A stretch of DNA of 64,000 nucleotides from JALZKA01 sp963786495 (GTDB taxonomy: Bacteria; Actinomycetota; Thermoleophilia; Solirubrobacterales; 70-9): the NCBI GenBank assembly GCA_963786495.1, contig CAWAZL010000002.1:310001-374000 (forward strand), in the 5' to 3' direction. A model generated the notes under the pieces. It worked only from the letters and a program-made list of their open reading frames with translations. It was not told where the DNA came from and searched no databases. Shown piece after piece: positions 28,038-35,716 of the stretch. Positions within the stretch are counted from its first letter, which is position 1, and each line of letters starts with the position of its first letter. The translations under genes were made by a program, and so were the position numbers.

Positions 28038-28552
28038 TGGAAGCCGGCGCCCCACCACCCCCCGAGCCGCACGTGAAGACTCCACAGGAAGCTGCGGCGT
28101 CCACCGATCCGAACGAGAAGCTCGAAGGCGTCCACGCGTGGGTCGCCCAGCTCGACCGCAAGCTTCAGACCCGCTTCTACGCGCTTGCCGCCGCGGCGGT
28201 GCTCGCCCTTGCGGCCGGCATCGTCGCCGTCGTCCTCGCCTTGGGCGTGCAAGACGACTCGGCCACCAAGGGAGAGCTCGAAGAGCTCCGCGACCAGGTC
28301 GACAACGCCACGAAGACCGCGTCGGACGCAGCCCAGGACGATGTAGCCGATCTCGACGACCGCCTCGCCGAGATCGAATCGCAGATCGAAGCCCTGCGCT
28401 CAGACCAGAGCGCGTCGAGCAAGGAGCTCTCGGTCGTCCAGGACGACATCGCCGACCTTCGCGATCAGATCGACTCCGTCGAGCAGGCGCAAGAAGACGC
28501 CGCTGCGGCTGCTGACGCCGACACCGACGACACGGACGACGACACGCCTTAG
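28037..28552 (+). CDS. Single-pass membrane protein with C-terminal coiled coil
   Basis: Unrecognised, 171 residues. Pro-rich cytoplasmic start, membrane helix at about 49-70 (ALAAAAVLALAAGIVAVVLA), then about 85 residues of strongly heptad-like E/D/Q/A/L sequence (DDRLAEIESQIEALRSDQ) and a final Asp/Thr tail. Coupled to the rhodanese gene. May tether or space something at the membrane surface. It ends convergently on the ion-channel gene with a 4-bp overlap. Confidence 0.75.
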   Translation: MEAGAPPPPEPHVKTPQEAAASTDPNEKLEGVHAWVAQLDRKLQTRFYALAAAAVLALAAGIVAVVLALGVQDDSATKGELEELRDQVDNATKTASDAAQDDVADLDDRLAEIESQIEALRSDQSASSKELSVVQDDIADLRDQIDSVEQAQEDAAAAADADTDDTDDDTP

Positions 28553-29448
28553 GCGCGCATCCTTCCGCCCTTCGACGGGCGCTTCGTGGTCGGCGCAGCC
28601 GCCTCGATGGTTCCCCCCGACTGCAGGTCGAGCTCGAGGTCGTCAAGCGCGTCCCTCAGCCCAGTCAGGCGGTCGGCGACGGTCAGGGTGTCGTCGGCAT
28701 CGCCTTCTTCGAACCGCTCCAGCCGCTCGGCGCGCTCCTCCTCGCGCTCGACCTGATGCACCTGTTCGACGGAGTTGATGATGATCGCTATCAGGATGTT
28801 GATGACCAGGAACGATGCCAGGAGGACGTAGGAGACGAAGAAGATCCATGAGCTCGGGTGGATCTCCGTGCCGGCCTCGAGCAAAGTCGGCCAGTTCTCC
28901 AGCGTGAGCATCGTGAACGTCGAGAGCATCGCCGTGCCGAGGTCGCCCCAGTTCGCCGGGTCCCCCTCATGGAAGAGGATCCAGCCGACCATCCCATAGA
29001 CGTACATGAGCATGAGCGTGAGGAGGCCGAGGCTCAAGATCGGCGGGATCGACCGCACCAGCGCGGCGATAAGGACGCGGAGGTCGGGCAGGACCGTGAC
29101 GACTCGCACCACCCGAAGGAGGCGGACGATCCGCAGCAGCGTCGCGTTCTCGCGGATGCCCGGGATGAACGCCGCCCCGATCACGACGAAGTCGAAGACG
29201 TTCCAGCCGTCCTGGAAGAAGTCTTGCGGCCGCTTGCCAAAGGCGGCGATGCGGATGATCAGCTCGACGACGAAGATCCCGAGGAAGACGTCGTCGAGCG
29301 TCGTAAGGAGCGACTCGACACTGTCCTTGAGGTCATACGTCTGGACGCCGAGCGTGATCGCGTTAAGCAGGATCACCGCAAGGATGAAACCCTGAAACAG
29401 GCCAGAGTCAGCGATCCGCTTGCACGTTCTGGCCATAGAGCGAAGCAA
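28549..29448 (-). CDS. Voltage-gated ion channel (NaChBac/BacNav-like)
   Basis: 299 residues, one six-helix channel subunit. S4 voltage sensor LLRIVRLLRVVRVVTVLPDLR has five or six arginines at three-residue steps. The pore helix and selectivity filter read TLENWP (residues 182-187) where NaChBac has TLESWA. S6 LVINILIAIIINSVEQVHQ runs into an acidic coiled coil, as in BacNav tetramers. The filter glutamate is kept, so Na+ or Ca2+ passage is likely, but the Ser-to-Asn change makes the preference uncertain. Confidence 0.88.
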   Translation of the reverse strand: MLRSMARTCKRIADSGLFQGFILAVILLNAITLGVQTYDLKDSVESLLTTLDDVFLGIFVVELIIRIAAFGKRPQDFFQDGWNVFDFVVIGAAFIPGIRENATLLRIVRLLRVVRVVTVLPDLRVLIAALVRSIPPILSLGLLTLMLMYVYGMVGWILFHEGDPANWGDLGTAMLSTFTMLTLENWPTLLEAGTEIHPSSWIFFVSYVLLASFLVINILIAIIINSVEQVHQVEREEERAERLERFEEGDADDTLTVADRLTGLRDALDDLELDLQSGGTIEAAAPTTKRPSKGGRMRA

Positions 29449-29564
29449 TTTGCCGCGCCGGGCTCAAACCCTGCCTTGTGCTGATTCGCACCACTCGTGC
29501 GTGAAAGCGTCCGACGGTGGCCTTACGTTCGCCCCAATCCGAGTCTCCTGAAAGGAGCGGCTTT

Positions 29565-29711
29565 ATGCCTGAGGGTTATTGCGTAAAGGAACGCAAGAAG
29601 GTCGAGATCAAGGATCCGCAGCAGATCACCATGAAGAATGGTCGTCCCGCGATCCAGGGCACGTGCCCTGACTGCGGCACGAAGATCTTCAAGATCGGAA
29701 AGATGGAGTAG
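29565..29711 (+). CDS. DUF5679 small zinc-ribbon-like protein
   Basis: 48 residues from ATG 29565, chosen because AGGAG lies seven bases ahead and the domain begins with PEGYCVKERKKVEI. Cysteines C6, C34 and C37 (GTCPDCGTK) could hold one metal with a fourth ligand. The DUF5679 family is common in actinobacteria and Chloroflexi; role unknown. The ribosome site lies in a small perfect hairpin (CTCCT-GAA-AGGAG, 29545-29557). Followed by a hairpin terminator. Confidence 0.82.
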   Translation: MPEGYCVKERKKVEIKDPQQITMKNGRPAIQGTCPDCGTKIFKIGKME

Positions 29712-29721
29712 AGGAGGGGGC

Positions 29722-29739
29722 GGCGCCCTTCCGGGCGCC
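29722..29739 (+). terminator. Hairpin terminator after DUF5679 gene
   Basis: GGCGCCC (29722-29728) TTCC GGGCGCC (29733-29739), perfect seven-base stem 11 bases after the stop. It sits between the DUF5679 gene and the convergent GGDEF/HD-GYP gene and may serve both. No T-run. Confidence 0.6.
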
Positions 29740-29760
29740 TCCACTCAGACTGCTTCTGGG

Positions 29761-30951
29761 TTAGACGGCTTCCAGGCCGGCCTGGCGCCGGCCTACGAGG
29801 TAGCCGACCAAGGCCTGGATGACCTCTGGGTCGAACTGGCTACCCGCGTTCGAAGTCAGCTCCGACATCGCGTCGTGGTGCGACATCGCCTTGCGATAAG
29901 GGCGATCCGAGACCATCGCGTGGTAGGCGTCGCAGGCGAGGATGATCCGCGCCGCAAGCGGGATGGCCTCGCCGACGAGGCCGTCGGGATAGCCGCCGCC
30001 GTCCCAGCGCTCGTGCTCGTGGCGGACGACCCGTGCGATCGAGCCCATCCCCGGGATCGCGCGCATGATGCGCTCGCCGATCACGGGATGCTGGCGCATG
30101 ATCTCCCACTCGCGGGCGTCGAGCGGGCCGTTCTTGTGAAGGATCTCGTCGGGGATTCCGACCTTGCCGATGTCGTGGAGGAGCGCGGCGGTGCGGACGT
30201 CCTTCAAGTCGTCCTCGTCCATGCCCATCGCCTCGGCGACCCGCTCGGTCAGGTCGACGACCGATTCGGAATGCTCGCCGGTGTATTGGTCGCGCTCCTC
30301 GAGCGCCTGCGCGAGAGCCGCGACGACCTCGACGTTCGTGCCGACCGTTGCTGCGACCTGTCCGGGCTCGCCCTCCGACCCGTCGGAGGTCTGCACTCGG
30401 CCTCCGCCCTCTAGCCGGGCGCCCTCCAGCGCCATGGCCGACTGGGCCAGAAGCGAGTCCGCGCTCTGCCCGTGGCGAAGCCCGGCGATGCCGACCGATG
30501 CTGAGACACCGCGCTGATCGCCGACCTCAACCTCTTCGAGTGCGACAAGGATGCGCTCCAGGACGATCTGCGCCTCGCCGAGCGGCGTTTCTGAGAGGAG
30601 CATCACGAACTCGTCCGCGCCGGCGCGGCACGTGAGGTCGAGCGCGCGGGTGCGACCGGCGAGAAGCTCGCCGACCGCGTGGAGGACCTTGTCGCCCACC
30701 GCGTAGCCGCGCTTCATGTTGAGGTAGCGGAAGCGGTCGATGTCGAGGATCGCCACAGTGAGCGGACGGCCATAGCGCTGAGCGCGCTCGACGTCCAGCT
30801 CGAGCTGAGCGCGGAACGCCGGCAGGGTCATGAGGCTGGAGATCAGCGCGTCGCGCCCGGAAACGCGTCCGAGCTGTGTCTCGAGCTCTGCGATGCGGCT
30901 TCGTGCCGCTTGGAGCTCAGCCCCACTGTTGTCACGATCCCTTGAAAGCAT
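29761..30951 (-). CDS. GGDEF and HD-GYP hybrid signalling protein
   Basis: 396 residues from ATG 30951. A short coiled coil is followed by a GGDEF domain whose signature is GADEF (111-115), so the second Gly is Ala and cyclase activity is doubtful. The HD-GYP domain follows: LLHDIGKVGIPDEILHKNG, MRQHPVIGERIM and HEHERWDGGGYPDGL. The HD metal ligands are in place, so it could cleave c-di-GMP. No membrane helix in this form. An upstream in-frame start at 31107 would add a Ser/Gly-rich stretch that overlaps the divergent promoter region; I prefer 30951. Confidence 0.85.
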   Translation of the reverse strand: MLSRDRDNSGAELQAARSRIAELETQLGRVSGRDALISSLMTLPAFRAQLELDVERAQRYGRPLTVAILDIDRFRYLNMKRGYAVGDKVLHAVGELLAGRTRALDLTCRAGADEFVMLLSETPLGEAQIVLERILVALEEVEVGDQRGVSASVGIAGLRHGQSADSLLAQSAMALEGARLEGGGRVQTSDGSEGEPGQVAATVGTNVEVVAALAQALEERDQYTGEHSESVVDLTERVAEAMGMDEDDLKDVRTAALLHDIGKVGIPDEILHKNGPLDAREWEIMRQHPVIGERIMRAIPGMGSIARVVRHEHERWDGGGYPDGLVGEAIPLAARIILACDAYHAMVSDRPYRKAMSHHDAMSELTSNAGSQFDPEVIQALVGYLVGRRQAGLEAV

Positions 30952-31116
30952 CAAGAACGCAATCGGCAGCGCACAGGCACCGCTTGAGCCTTGGACGTTA
31001 GGACTTTCGTCCAGTCTTGTTTCTGAGGCTAAAGGTTTTCGGCTGCCAACGGACGCCCCACCGAGTACCGATTGGATCAAACGGTGGCACAATGGGTTGA
31101 CTCTCATCCTCTATCC

Positions 31117-31527
31117 ATGACCGCAGCGCAAAAGCCACTCGAACTGATTCTCGCCAGAAACCTCCTGACGAGCATCTCGACCCCGTCGTTCCTGGTCGAC
31201 GGCGAGGGAACGATGGTCTTCTACAACGAGGCCGCGGCTGCGCTGCTTGGCCGCTCGTTCGAGGACGCTGGGCAGATGACCGCCGAGGAATGGACCGCTG
31301 CGTTCGGCCCGCTTTCGAACGGCGATCGGCCCTACGAGCTCGACCAGATCTCACTCACGCAGGCGATTCAGTCGGGTCGGCCGGCCCACGGTTCTTTCAG
31401 CATCCGCACGGCCCGCTCGGACAAGGAGCTTGTCGAAGCCGCCGCGTTCCCGCTGGTGACATCGGACCAAGGCTCGTCGGGGGCCATGGTCCTGTTCTGG
31501 CCGCAAGGGGTAGGGGAAGAGGAATGA
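31117..31527 (+). CDS. PAS-domain protein
   Basis: 136 residues from ATG 31117; an in-frame start at 31072 also exists. One PAS fold: PLELILARNLLTSISTPSFL, VFYNEAAAALLGRSFEDAG and a beta-rich end (AAFPLVTSDQGSSGAMVLFW). No output domain, so it may sense and signal to a partner. Its stop overlaps the start of the MBL gene (ATGA, 31524-31527), which makes that protein the likely partner. Divergent from the GGDEF/HD-GYP gene across about 165 bp. Confidence 0.82.
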   Translation: MTAAQKPLELILARNLLTSISTPSFLVDGEGTMVFYNEAAAALLGRSFEDAGQMTAEEWTAAFGPLSNGDRPYELDQISLTQAIQSGRPAHGSFSIRTARSDKELVEAAAFPLVTSDQGSSGAMVLFWPQGVGEEE

Positions 31528-32456
31528 AGATAAAAGTCTGGGGGGCGAGAGGATCAGTTCCGGCGCCGGGGCCGGACATGAACCGGTTCGGCGGGAACAC
31601 TTCTTGTGTGCAGGTGACCTTCCGCGACGGCAGCCAGCTGATCCTGGATGCCGGCACGGGGATTCGCACGTTGGGCCTTGAGTTGGCGGATGCCTCAGAC
31701 GTGGGGATCATCCTCACACACCTCCATCTGGACCACATCCAGGGCCTGATGTTCTTCCCGCCGTGCTTCCGCTCCGACGCGGCGATCACGATCTGGGGCC
31801 CATCGTCGCCCGAGACCTCCCTCGAGAACCGCATCGCCCGCTACATCTCCGCCCCGCTCTCGCCCGTCGAGGTGCGGGAGCTTCCGTGCTCCGTCGAGTT
31901 CCACGAGGCGCCCGCGTCCGAGTGGAAGATCGGCGATGTCGAGATCCGCGCCGAGGCGGTCACTCACCGCGGGCCGACGCTCGGCTACCGCATCACCGAC
32001 GGGGAGACGACCCTGTGTTACATCCCCGACCACGAGCCGGCCCTCGGTGCCCCGCTCGCGAGTCTGGGCGACGAGTGGATCTCGGGCTACGACCTGGCTA
32101 AGGACGCCGACCTCCTGATTCACGACTGCCAGTACACGGACGCCGAGTACCCGGCCCATGTCGGCTGGGGCCATTCCGGAATGGAGGACACGCTGACGTT
32201 CGCGCACCGCGTCGGCGCTAAGCAGGTCCTCCTCTTCCACCACGATCCGCTCCACACCGACGTGATGCTCGAGCGCATGGAGGCCTCCGCGCGCAAGCGC
32301 TGGATCGAGCTTGGCCACGCACGGAAGTCGATCGAGCTGGCGCGCGAGGGAACCGAGATCGAAGTCAAGGGCACTGGACCGCTTGTCCAAGCGGTCCAGG
32401 GGGTGCCTTCGACGGCCGGTACAAGCGCCGCCGCAGAACTTTCGACACGGGGATAA
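31524..32456 (+). CDS. MBL-fold hydrolase (class II-like phosphodiesterase group)
   Basis: 310 residues. KIKVWGARGSVPAPGPDMNR, NTSCVQVTFRDGSQLILDAG, then metal motif LTHLHLDHIQG, EAVTHRGPTLGYRI, a DLLIHDCQYTDAEY acid and FHHDPLHTDVML. The VWGARGS...PG start is typical of an MBL group found fused or linked to sensor domains. Translationally coupled to the PAS gene. The substrate may be a cyclic nucleotide or another phosphodiester; not proven. The C-terminal 25 residues are low-complexity. Confidence 0.82.
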   Translation: MKIKVWGARGSVPAPGPDMNRFGGNTSCVQVTFRDGSQLILDAGTGIRTLGLELADASDVGIILTHLHLDHIQGLMFFPPCFRSDAAITIWGPSSPETSLENRIARYISAPLSPVEVRELPCSVEFHEAPASEWKIGDVEIRAEAVTHRGPTLGYRITDGETTLCYIPDHEPALGAPLASLGDEWISGYDLAKDADLLIHDCQYTDAEYPAHVGWGHSGMEDTLTFAHRVGAKQVLLFHHDPLHTDVMLERMEASARKRWIELGHARKSIELAREGTEIEVKGTGPLVQAVQGVPSTAGTSAAAELSTRG

Positions 32457-32546
32457 TCGAAGTCAACCAATCCCCTCCTACCGTGGCTCGCCAATAAGCG
32501 AACTACAACGGCCACGCCCGCGTCGGGCCGGCTAGGAGGGAAACAC

Positions 32547-34028
32547 ATGAAAAAGAGGCTCAGCCTCGGCGCCCTGCTTGCGTTCGGGACCTCTCTGGTT
32601 TTGCCAGGGATGGCCTTGGCCCAAGGACAGGGCGTCAACCAGATCAAGAGCGAGCTGGACGTCACATGGGTGATGCTCGGCTGCGTTCTCGTCCTGCTGA
32701 TGCAGGCTGGGTTCCTGCTGCTCGAGATCGGCTTCTCCCGCCAAAAGAACGTGGGAGCCGGCGTCGCCAAGATCATGGTCAACCTGTCGATCGCGACGCT
32801 CGCCTGGTGGTCGGTCGGCTTCGGGATCTCGTCGCTGACGGGTAACGATGTCTTCGGCACGGACGGGTTCTTCTTCCACAACGGCCAGACGATCGGGACG
32901 GGCGCTGACGCCTATCTAGTCGGCGGTGCGGATACGGCCCTGATGCTGTTCGGGATGTTGTTCTGTGCTGTGTCCCTGGCGATTGTGTGGGGAACGACGC
33001 TCGAGCGGATCAAGTTCGCGGCGTACGTGATCTACGCGACGGTCTTCGCCGCGGTGATCTACCCGCTCGTGGCACACGCCGTTTACGGCGGAGGGTTCCT
33101 GTCGGACATCGGCGGCAAGCCCGTCATGGACTTCGCCGGTTCGTCCGTGGTCCACCTCACGGGTGCGGTTGGCGGCCTTGCTGCCCTGCTGCTCCTGGGA
33201 GCGAGGCGCGGCAAGTACGGAGCCGATGGCTCGCCGCGGGCCATCCCCGGGCACTCGATGCCCCTGGTGGGTCTCGGCGTCCTCCTGTTGTGGGTCGGCT
33301 GGTACGGATTCAACGCAGGTTCGACGTTCGGCACCACGGACAACTTCTTCGCCGAGGTGGCGTTGAACACGCAGCTCGCTGCGTCCGCCGGTGCGGTCGT
33401 CGCCCTAGGGGTCATCTGGCTCAAGACGAGGTCCATCGACGTCGGCATGGCGGGCAACGGCGCGATCGCCGGCCTGGTCGCCATCACGGCGCCATCGGGC
33501 TACGTCGAGTTCTGGGCCGCTCCGATCATCGGTGCGGTAGCCGGTGTGGTCGTGGTCTACGGCGTCCTCTTCATCGAGAAGTACCTCGATGATCCGGTCG
33601 GCGCACTGTCGGCTCACGGGCTCGCCGGTATCTGGGGCACGATTTCGGTCGGGCTGTTTGCCTCGCCGCGTCTCATCCTCGACACCGCCTCGCCTGGTCT
33701 CTACTACGGGATCAAGGACGGCGCCGTGGGGGCGAGCCTCGGTCAGCTCGGAGTTCAGGTGGTCGGAGTGGTAGCCACGTTCGTCTTCGTGTTCGCCGCC
33801 TCGTACGCCGTGTTCGCCCTCATCAAGGCGACGATCGGTCTACGGGTCTCGGACTCAGAGGAGCTCGCGGGCCTCGACATCTCGGAACACGGGATGTACG
33901 GCTACCCAGAGGTGTTCATCCCACAGGAGGAATACCCGGTCGGCGCAACGCCGACGCCGCACGTCGCCGGGACCCCGGTGGTCTCCCACGCGACGCCAAC
34001 GCCAACCGAGACCCCAGCGGCCTCGTAA
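32547..34028 (+). CDS. amtB: Ammonium transporter
   Basis: 493 residues: signal peptide (1-25, ending GMALA), then eleven membrane helices. Pore histidines sit in SSVVHLTGAVGG and LSAHGLAGIWGT; the aromatic gate region and GAGVAKIMVNLSIATLAWW are present. The cytoplasmic tail has the DISEHGMYGYPEVF element that PII proteins bind, then a Pro/Thr-rich end of about 35 residues. The gene for a PII protein follows after 15 bp, the classic amtB-glnK pair. Ribosome site GGAGGG before ATG 32547. Confidence 0.95.
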   Translation: MKKRLSLGALLAFGTSLVLPGMALAQGQGVNQIKSELDVTWVMLGCVLVLLMQAGFLLLEIGFSRQKNVGAGVAKIMVNLSIATLAWWSVGFGISSLTGNDVFGTDGFFFHNGQTIGTGADAYLVGGADTALMLFGMLFCAVSLAIVWGTTLERIKFAAYVIYATVFAAVIYPLVAHAVYGGGFLSDIGGKPVMDFAGSSVVHLTGAVGGLAALLLLGARRGKYGADGSPRAIPGHSMPLVGLGVLLLWVGWYGFNAGSTFGTTDNFFAEVALNTQLAASAGAVVALGVIWLKTRSIDVGMAGNGAIAGLVAITAPSGYVEFWAAPIIGAVAGVVVVYGVLFIEKYLDDPVGALSAHGLAGIWGTISVGLFASPRLILDTASPGLYYGIKDGAVGASLGQLGVQVVGVVATFVFVFAASYAVFALIKATIGLRVSDSEELAGLDISEHGMYGYPEVFIPQEEYPVGATPTPHVAGTPVVSHATPTPTETPAAS

Positions 34029-34043
34029 GGAGGGGGTGAATCA

Positions 34044-34412
34044 ATGAAGAAGATCGAAGCATTCGTTCGGCATGAGGCATTCGAGCCCATCAGGAGCGAC
34101 CTCTTGGACCAGGGATTTCCGTCCCTGTCGCTGTCAGAGGTCAAGGGCTCAGGCCGCCAGAAGGGCATCGTCGAGACATACCGAGGGTCGACGCTCACGG
34201 TCAACGTCAGGCCGAAGCTGAAAATCGAGGTGGTCGTCGAGGACAAGGACAAGTCCGTTGTCGTCGAGACGATCCTGAAGCACGCGCGCACCGGTGATGT
34301 CGGTGACGGGAAGATCTTTGTGATCCCCGTCGAGGAGGCGATCCGCATCCGGACAGGTGAAGAGGGCGACGAAGTCCTCCAGGCCCACCCGGAAGCGGAG
34401 GTGGCCGCCTAG
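34044..34412 (+). CDS. PII nitrogen regulatory protein lacking Tyr51
   Basis: 122 residues. PII signatures: KKIEAFVRHEAFEPIRSDLL, SEVKGSGRQKG, KLKIEVVVEDKD and HARTGDVGDGKIFVIPVEEA, the second being the ATP-binding C-loop region. The T-loop reads YRGSTLTVNVRPK: the residue at position 51, Tyr in GlnB/GlnK and the site of uridylylation or adenylylation, is Leu here. It probably blocks the adjacent AmtB when 2-oxoglutarate is low, but control by nucleotidylylation at residue 51 is not possible. It is the second gene of the amt operon and ends before a strong terminator. Confidence 0.92.
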   Translation: MKKIEAFVRHEAFEPIRSDLLDQGFPSLSLSEVKGSGRQKGIVETYRGSTLTVNVRPKLKIEVVVEDKDKSVVVETILKHARTGDVGDGKIFVIPVEEAIRIRTGEEGDEVLQAHPEAEVAA

Positions 34413-34425
34413 AAAGCACCGAGAA

Positions 34426-34464
34426 ACGCCCCGGGCACGGACTGCCCGGGGCGTTTTTCTCTTT
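34426..34464 (+). terminator. Strong intrinsic terminator of the amtB-PII operon
   Basis: Perfect 12-bp stem ACGCCCCGGGCA (34426-34437) with TGCCCGGGGCGT (34443-34454), loop CGGAC, followed by TTTTTCTCTTT. Lies 14 bases after the PII stop and 12 bases before the PucR start. Confidence 0.92.
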
Positions 34465-34475
34465 AGAGCTCCAAG

Positions 34476-35651
34476 ATGCGCGACCTTCAGGCCCGGATGC
34501 TCGCCGCACTCCTGGAGGGCGACGGGCTCGCGGGCGTCGCGGAGCTGGCGGCAGAAGAAGCCGCGGCCCCGGTCGCCATCGTAATCCCGGCGCGCGGCCT
34601 CGCAGCCGCGTCCGAGGAGACGATCGATCTGGTCGACCTATCCGCACGGGTCGCCGCCCGCAAGGGGGACGACCCGATTGAGGGAGTCGCGTGCGAAGCC
34701 CCGGTCATCGCCGGCGACGACCGAATCGGCTCGGCGCTCGCCCTCTCGGTCGAGGCCAACGGACTTCTTGTCGTTGAGGTCGACCGCGAGGAGGTGCTCC
34801 GGGTCGCGGCGCTCGCCTCGCTGACCGTGCTTGCCGTGACCGACGCCCGCGACGAGGTGGCCGGCGAGCTTCGCGGCAGCCTTCTCGAGGACCTGCGGGC
34901 GCGCCGAATCGACGGCACGGAGGTGACGCGGCGCGCGGCCCGGATGGGCTGCGACCTGTCCCGCGGCGCCGTCGCGCTGGTCGCGGAGGTGCCCAGCGCA
35001 AGGCCCCGGCACGCGGCCGCGCTCGTCACCGGCGAGTATCCAGGCGCCATCGCAGAGCCCTTGACGCCGGCCGGAGGAGAGATCCCAGGCCTCACCCGCA
35101 TATACGCGCTGCTGCCGGCCCGCGAGAGTGAAGACCCAGCGGGCGAGACGATGGCTTCGGCGCGCAGGATCTCCGCGCGCCTCCGCTCGCTCGGCCCGTC
35201 TGCGTTCTCGTCGTTCTGCGAAACGCCGTCGGAGCTTGACCGCGCGATCGCCGAGGCGGAGCTCATGCTCGATGTGATCGGCCGCGACGAGCGCATGGCG
35301 TCCCAGCTCGGCAGCGGGGTCGGCGACGGCGTGTACCGCCTCCTCTTTCGGGCGATGGCCTCGGACCCCGAGGAGGTGAGGCGCTTCTACGCCGAGACCG
35401 TCGAGCCCCTCGTCCAGCACGACCGCGAGTACAAGACCGACCTTCTCGGGACGCTGGAGGCCTACCTGGGCAACGACTGCAACATGAACGCGACGGCCCG
35501 CGCCGTGTACGCCCACCGCCACACGGTCGCCCACCGCCTTGCACGCATCCGCGAACTCTCAAGCCTCGACCCGGCCGCCGGCGAGGACCGCGAACGCCTG
35601 GGCCTGGGCATCAAGGCCTACCGAATCATCGAACCGACGCTGCCGAAGTAA
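34476..35651 (+). CDS. PucR-type helix-turn-helix regulator
   Basis: 391 residues from ATG 34476. C-terminal PucR HTH: TLEAYLGNDCNMNATARAVY, AHRHTVAHRLARIREL; the region before it has the GGDEF-like CdaR fold (SFCETPSELDRAIAEAELML). The N-terminal about 150 residues are a GAF-like or unassigned sensor part. PucR/CdaR regulators often control purine, sugar-acid or nitrogen catabolism; lying after amtB-glnK, a nitrogen role is reasonable but inferred. It begins 12 bases after the strong terminator, so it needs its own promoter or read-through. Confidence 0.85.
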   Translation: MRDLQARMLAALLEGDGLAGVAELAAEEAAAPVAIVIPARGLAAASEETIDLVDLSARVAARKGDDPIEGVACEAPVIAGDDRIGSALALSVEANGLLVVEVDREEVLRVAALASLTVLAVTDARDEVAGELRGSLLEDLRARRIDGTEVTRRAARMGCDLSRGAVALVAEVPSARPRHAAALVTGEYPGAIAEPLTPAGGEIPGLTRIYALLPARESEDPAGETMASARRISARLRSLGPSAFSSFCETPSELDRAIAEAELMLDVIGRDERMASQLGSGVGDGVYRLLFRAMASDPEEVRRFYAETVEPLVQHDREYKTDLLGTLEAYLGNDCNMNATARAVYAHRHTVAHRLARIRELSSLDPAAGEDRERLGLGIKAYRIIEPTLPK

Positions 35652-35665
35652 CCGCCCCCTGCCCG

Positions 35666-35716
35666 CGCCGAGAGTGATCTCGCGGCCCAATATGTCCCGT
35701 TATCTCACTCTCGGCG
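35666..35716. repeat. 51-bp palindromic repeat, copy 1
   Basis: CGCCGAGAGTGA (35666-35677), 27-base core, TCACTCTCGGCG (35705-35716). It encodes the last codons and stop (CGC CGA GAG TGA on the minus strand) of the DUF559 gene. Identical to copy 2. Confidence 0.95.
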
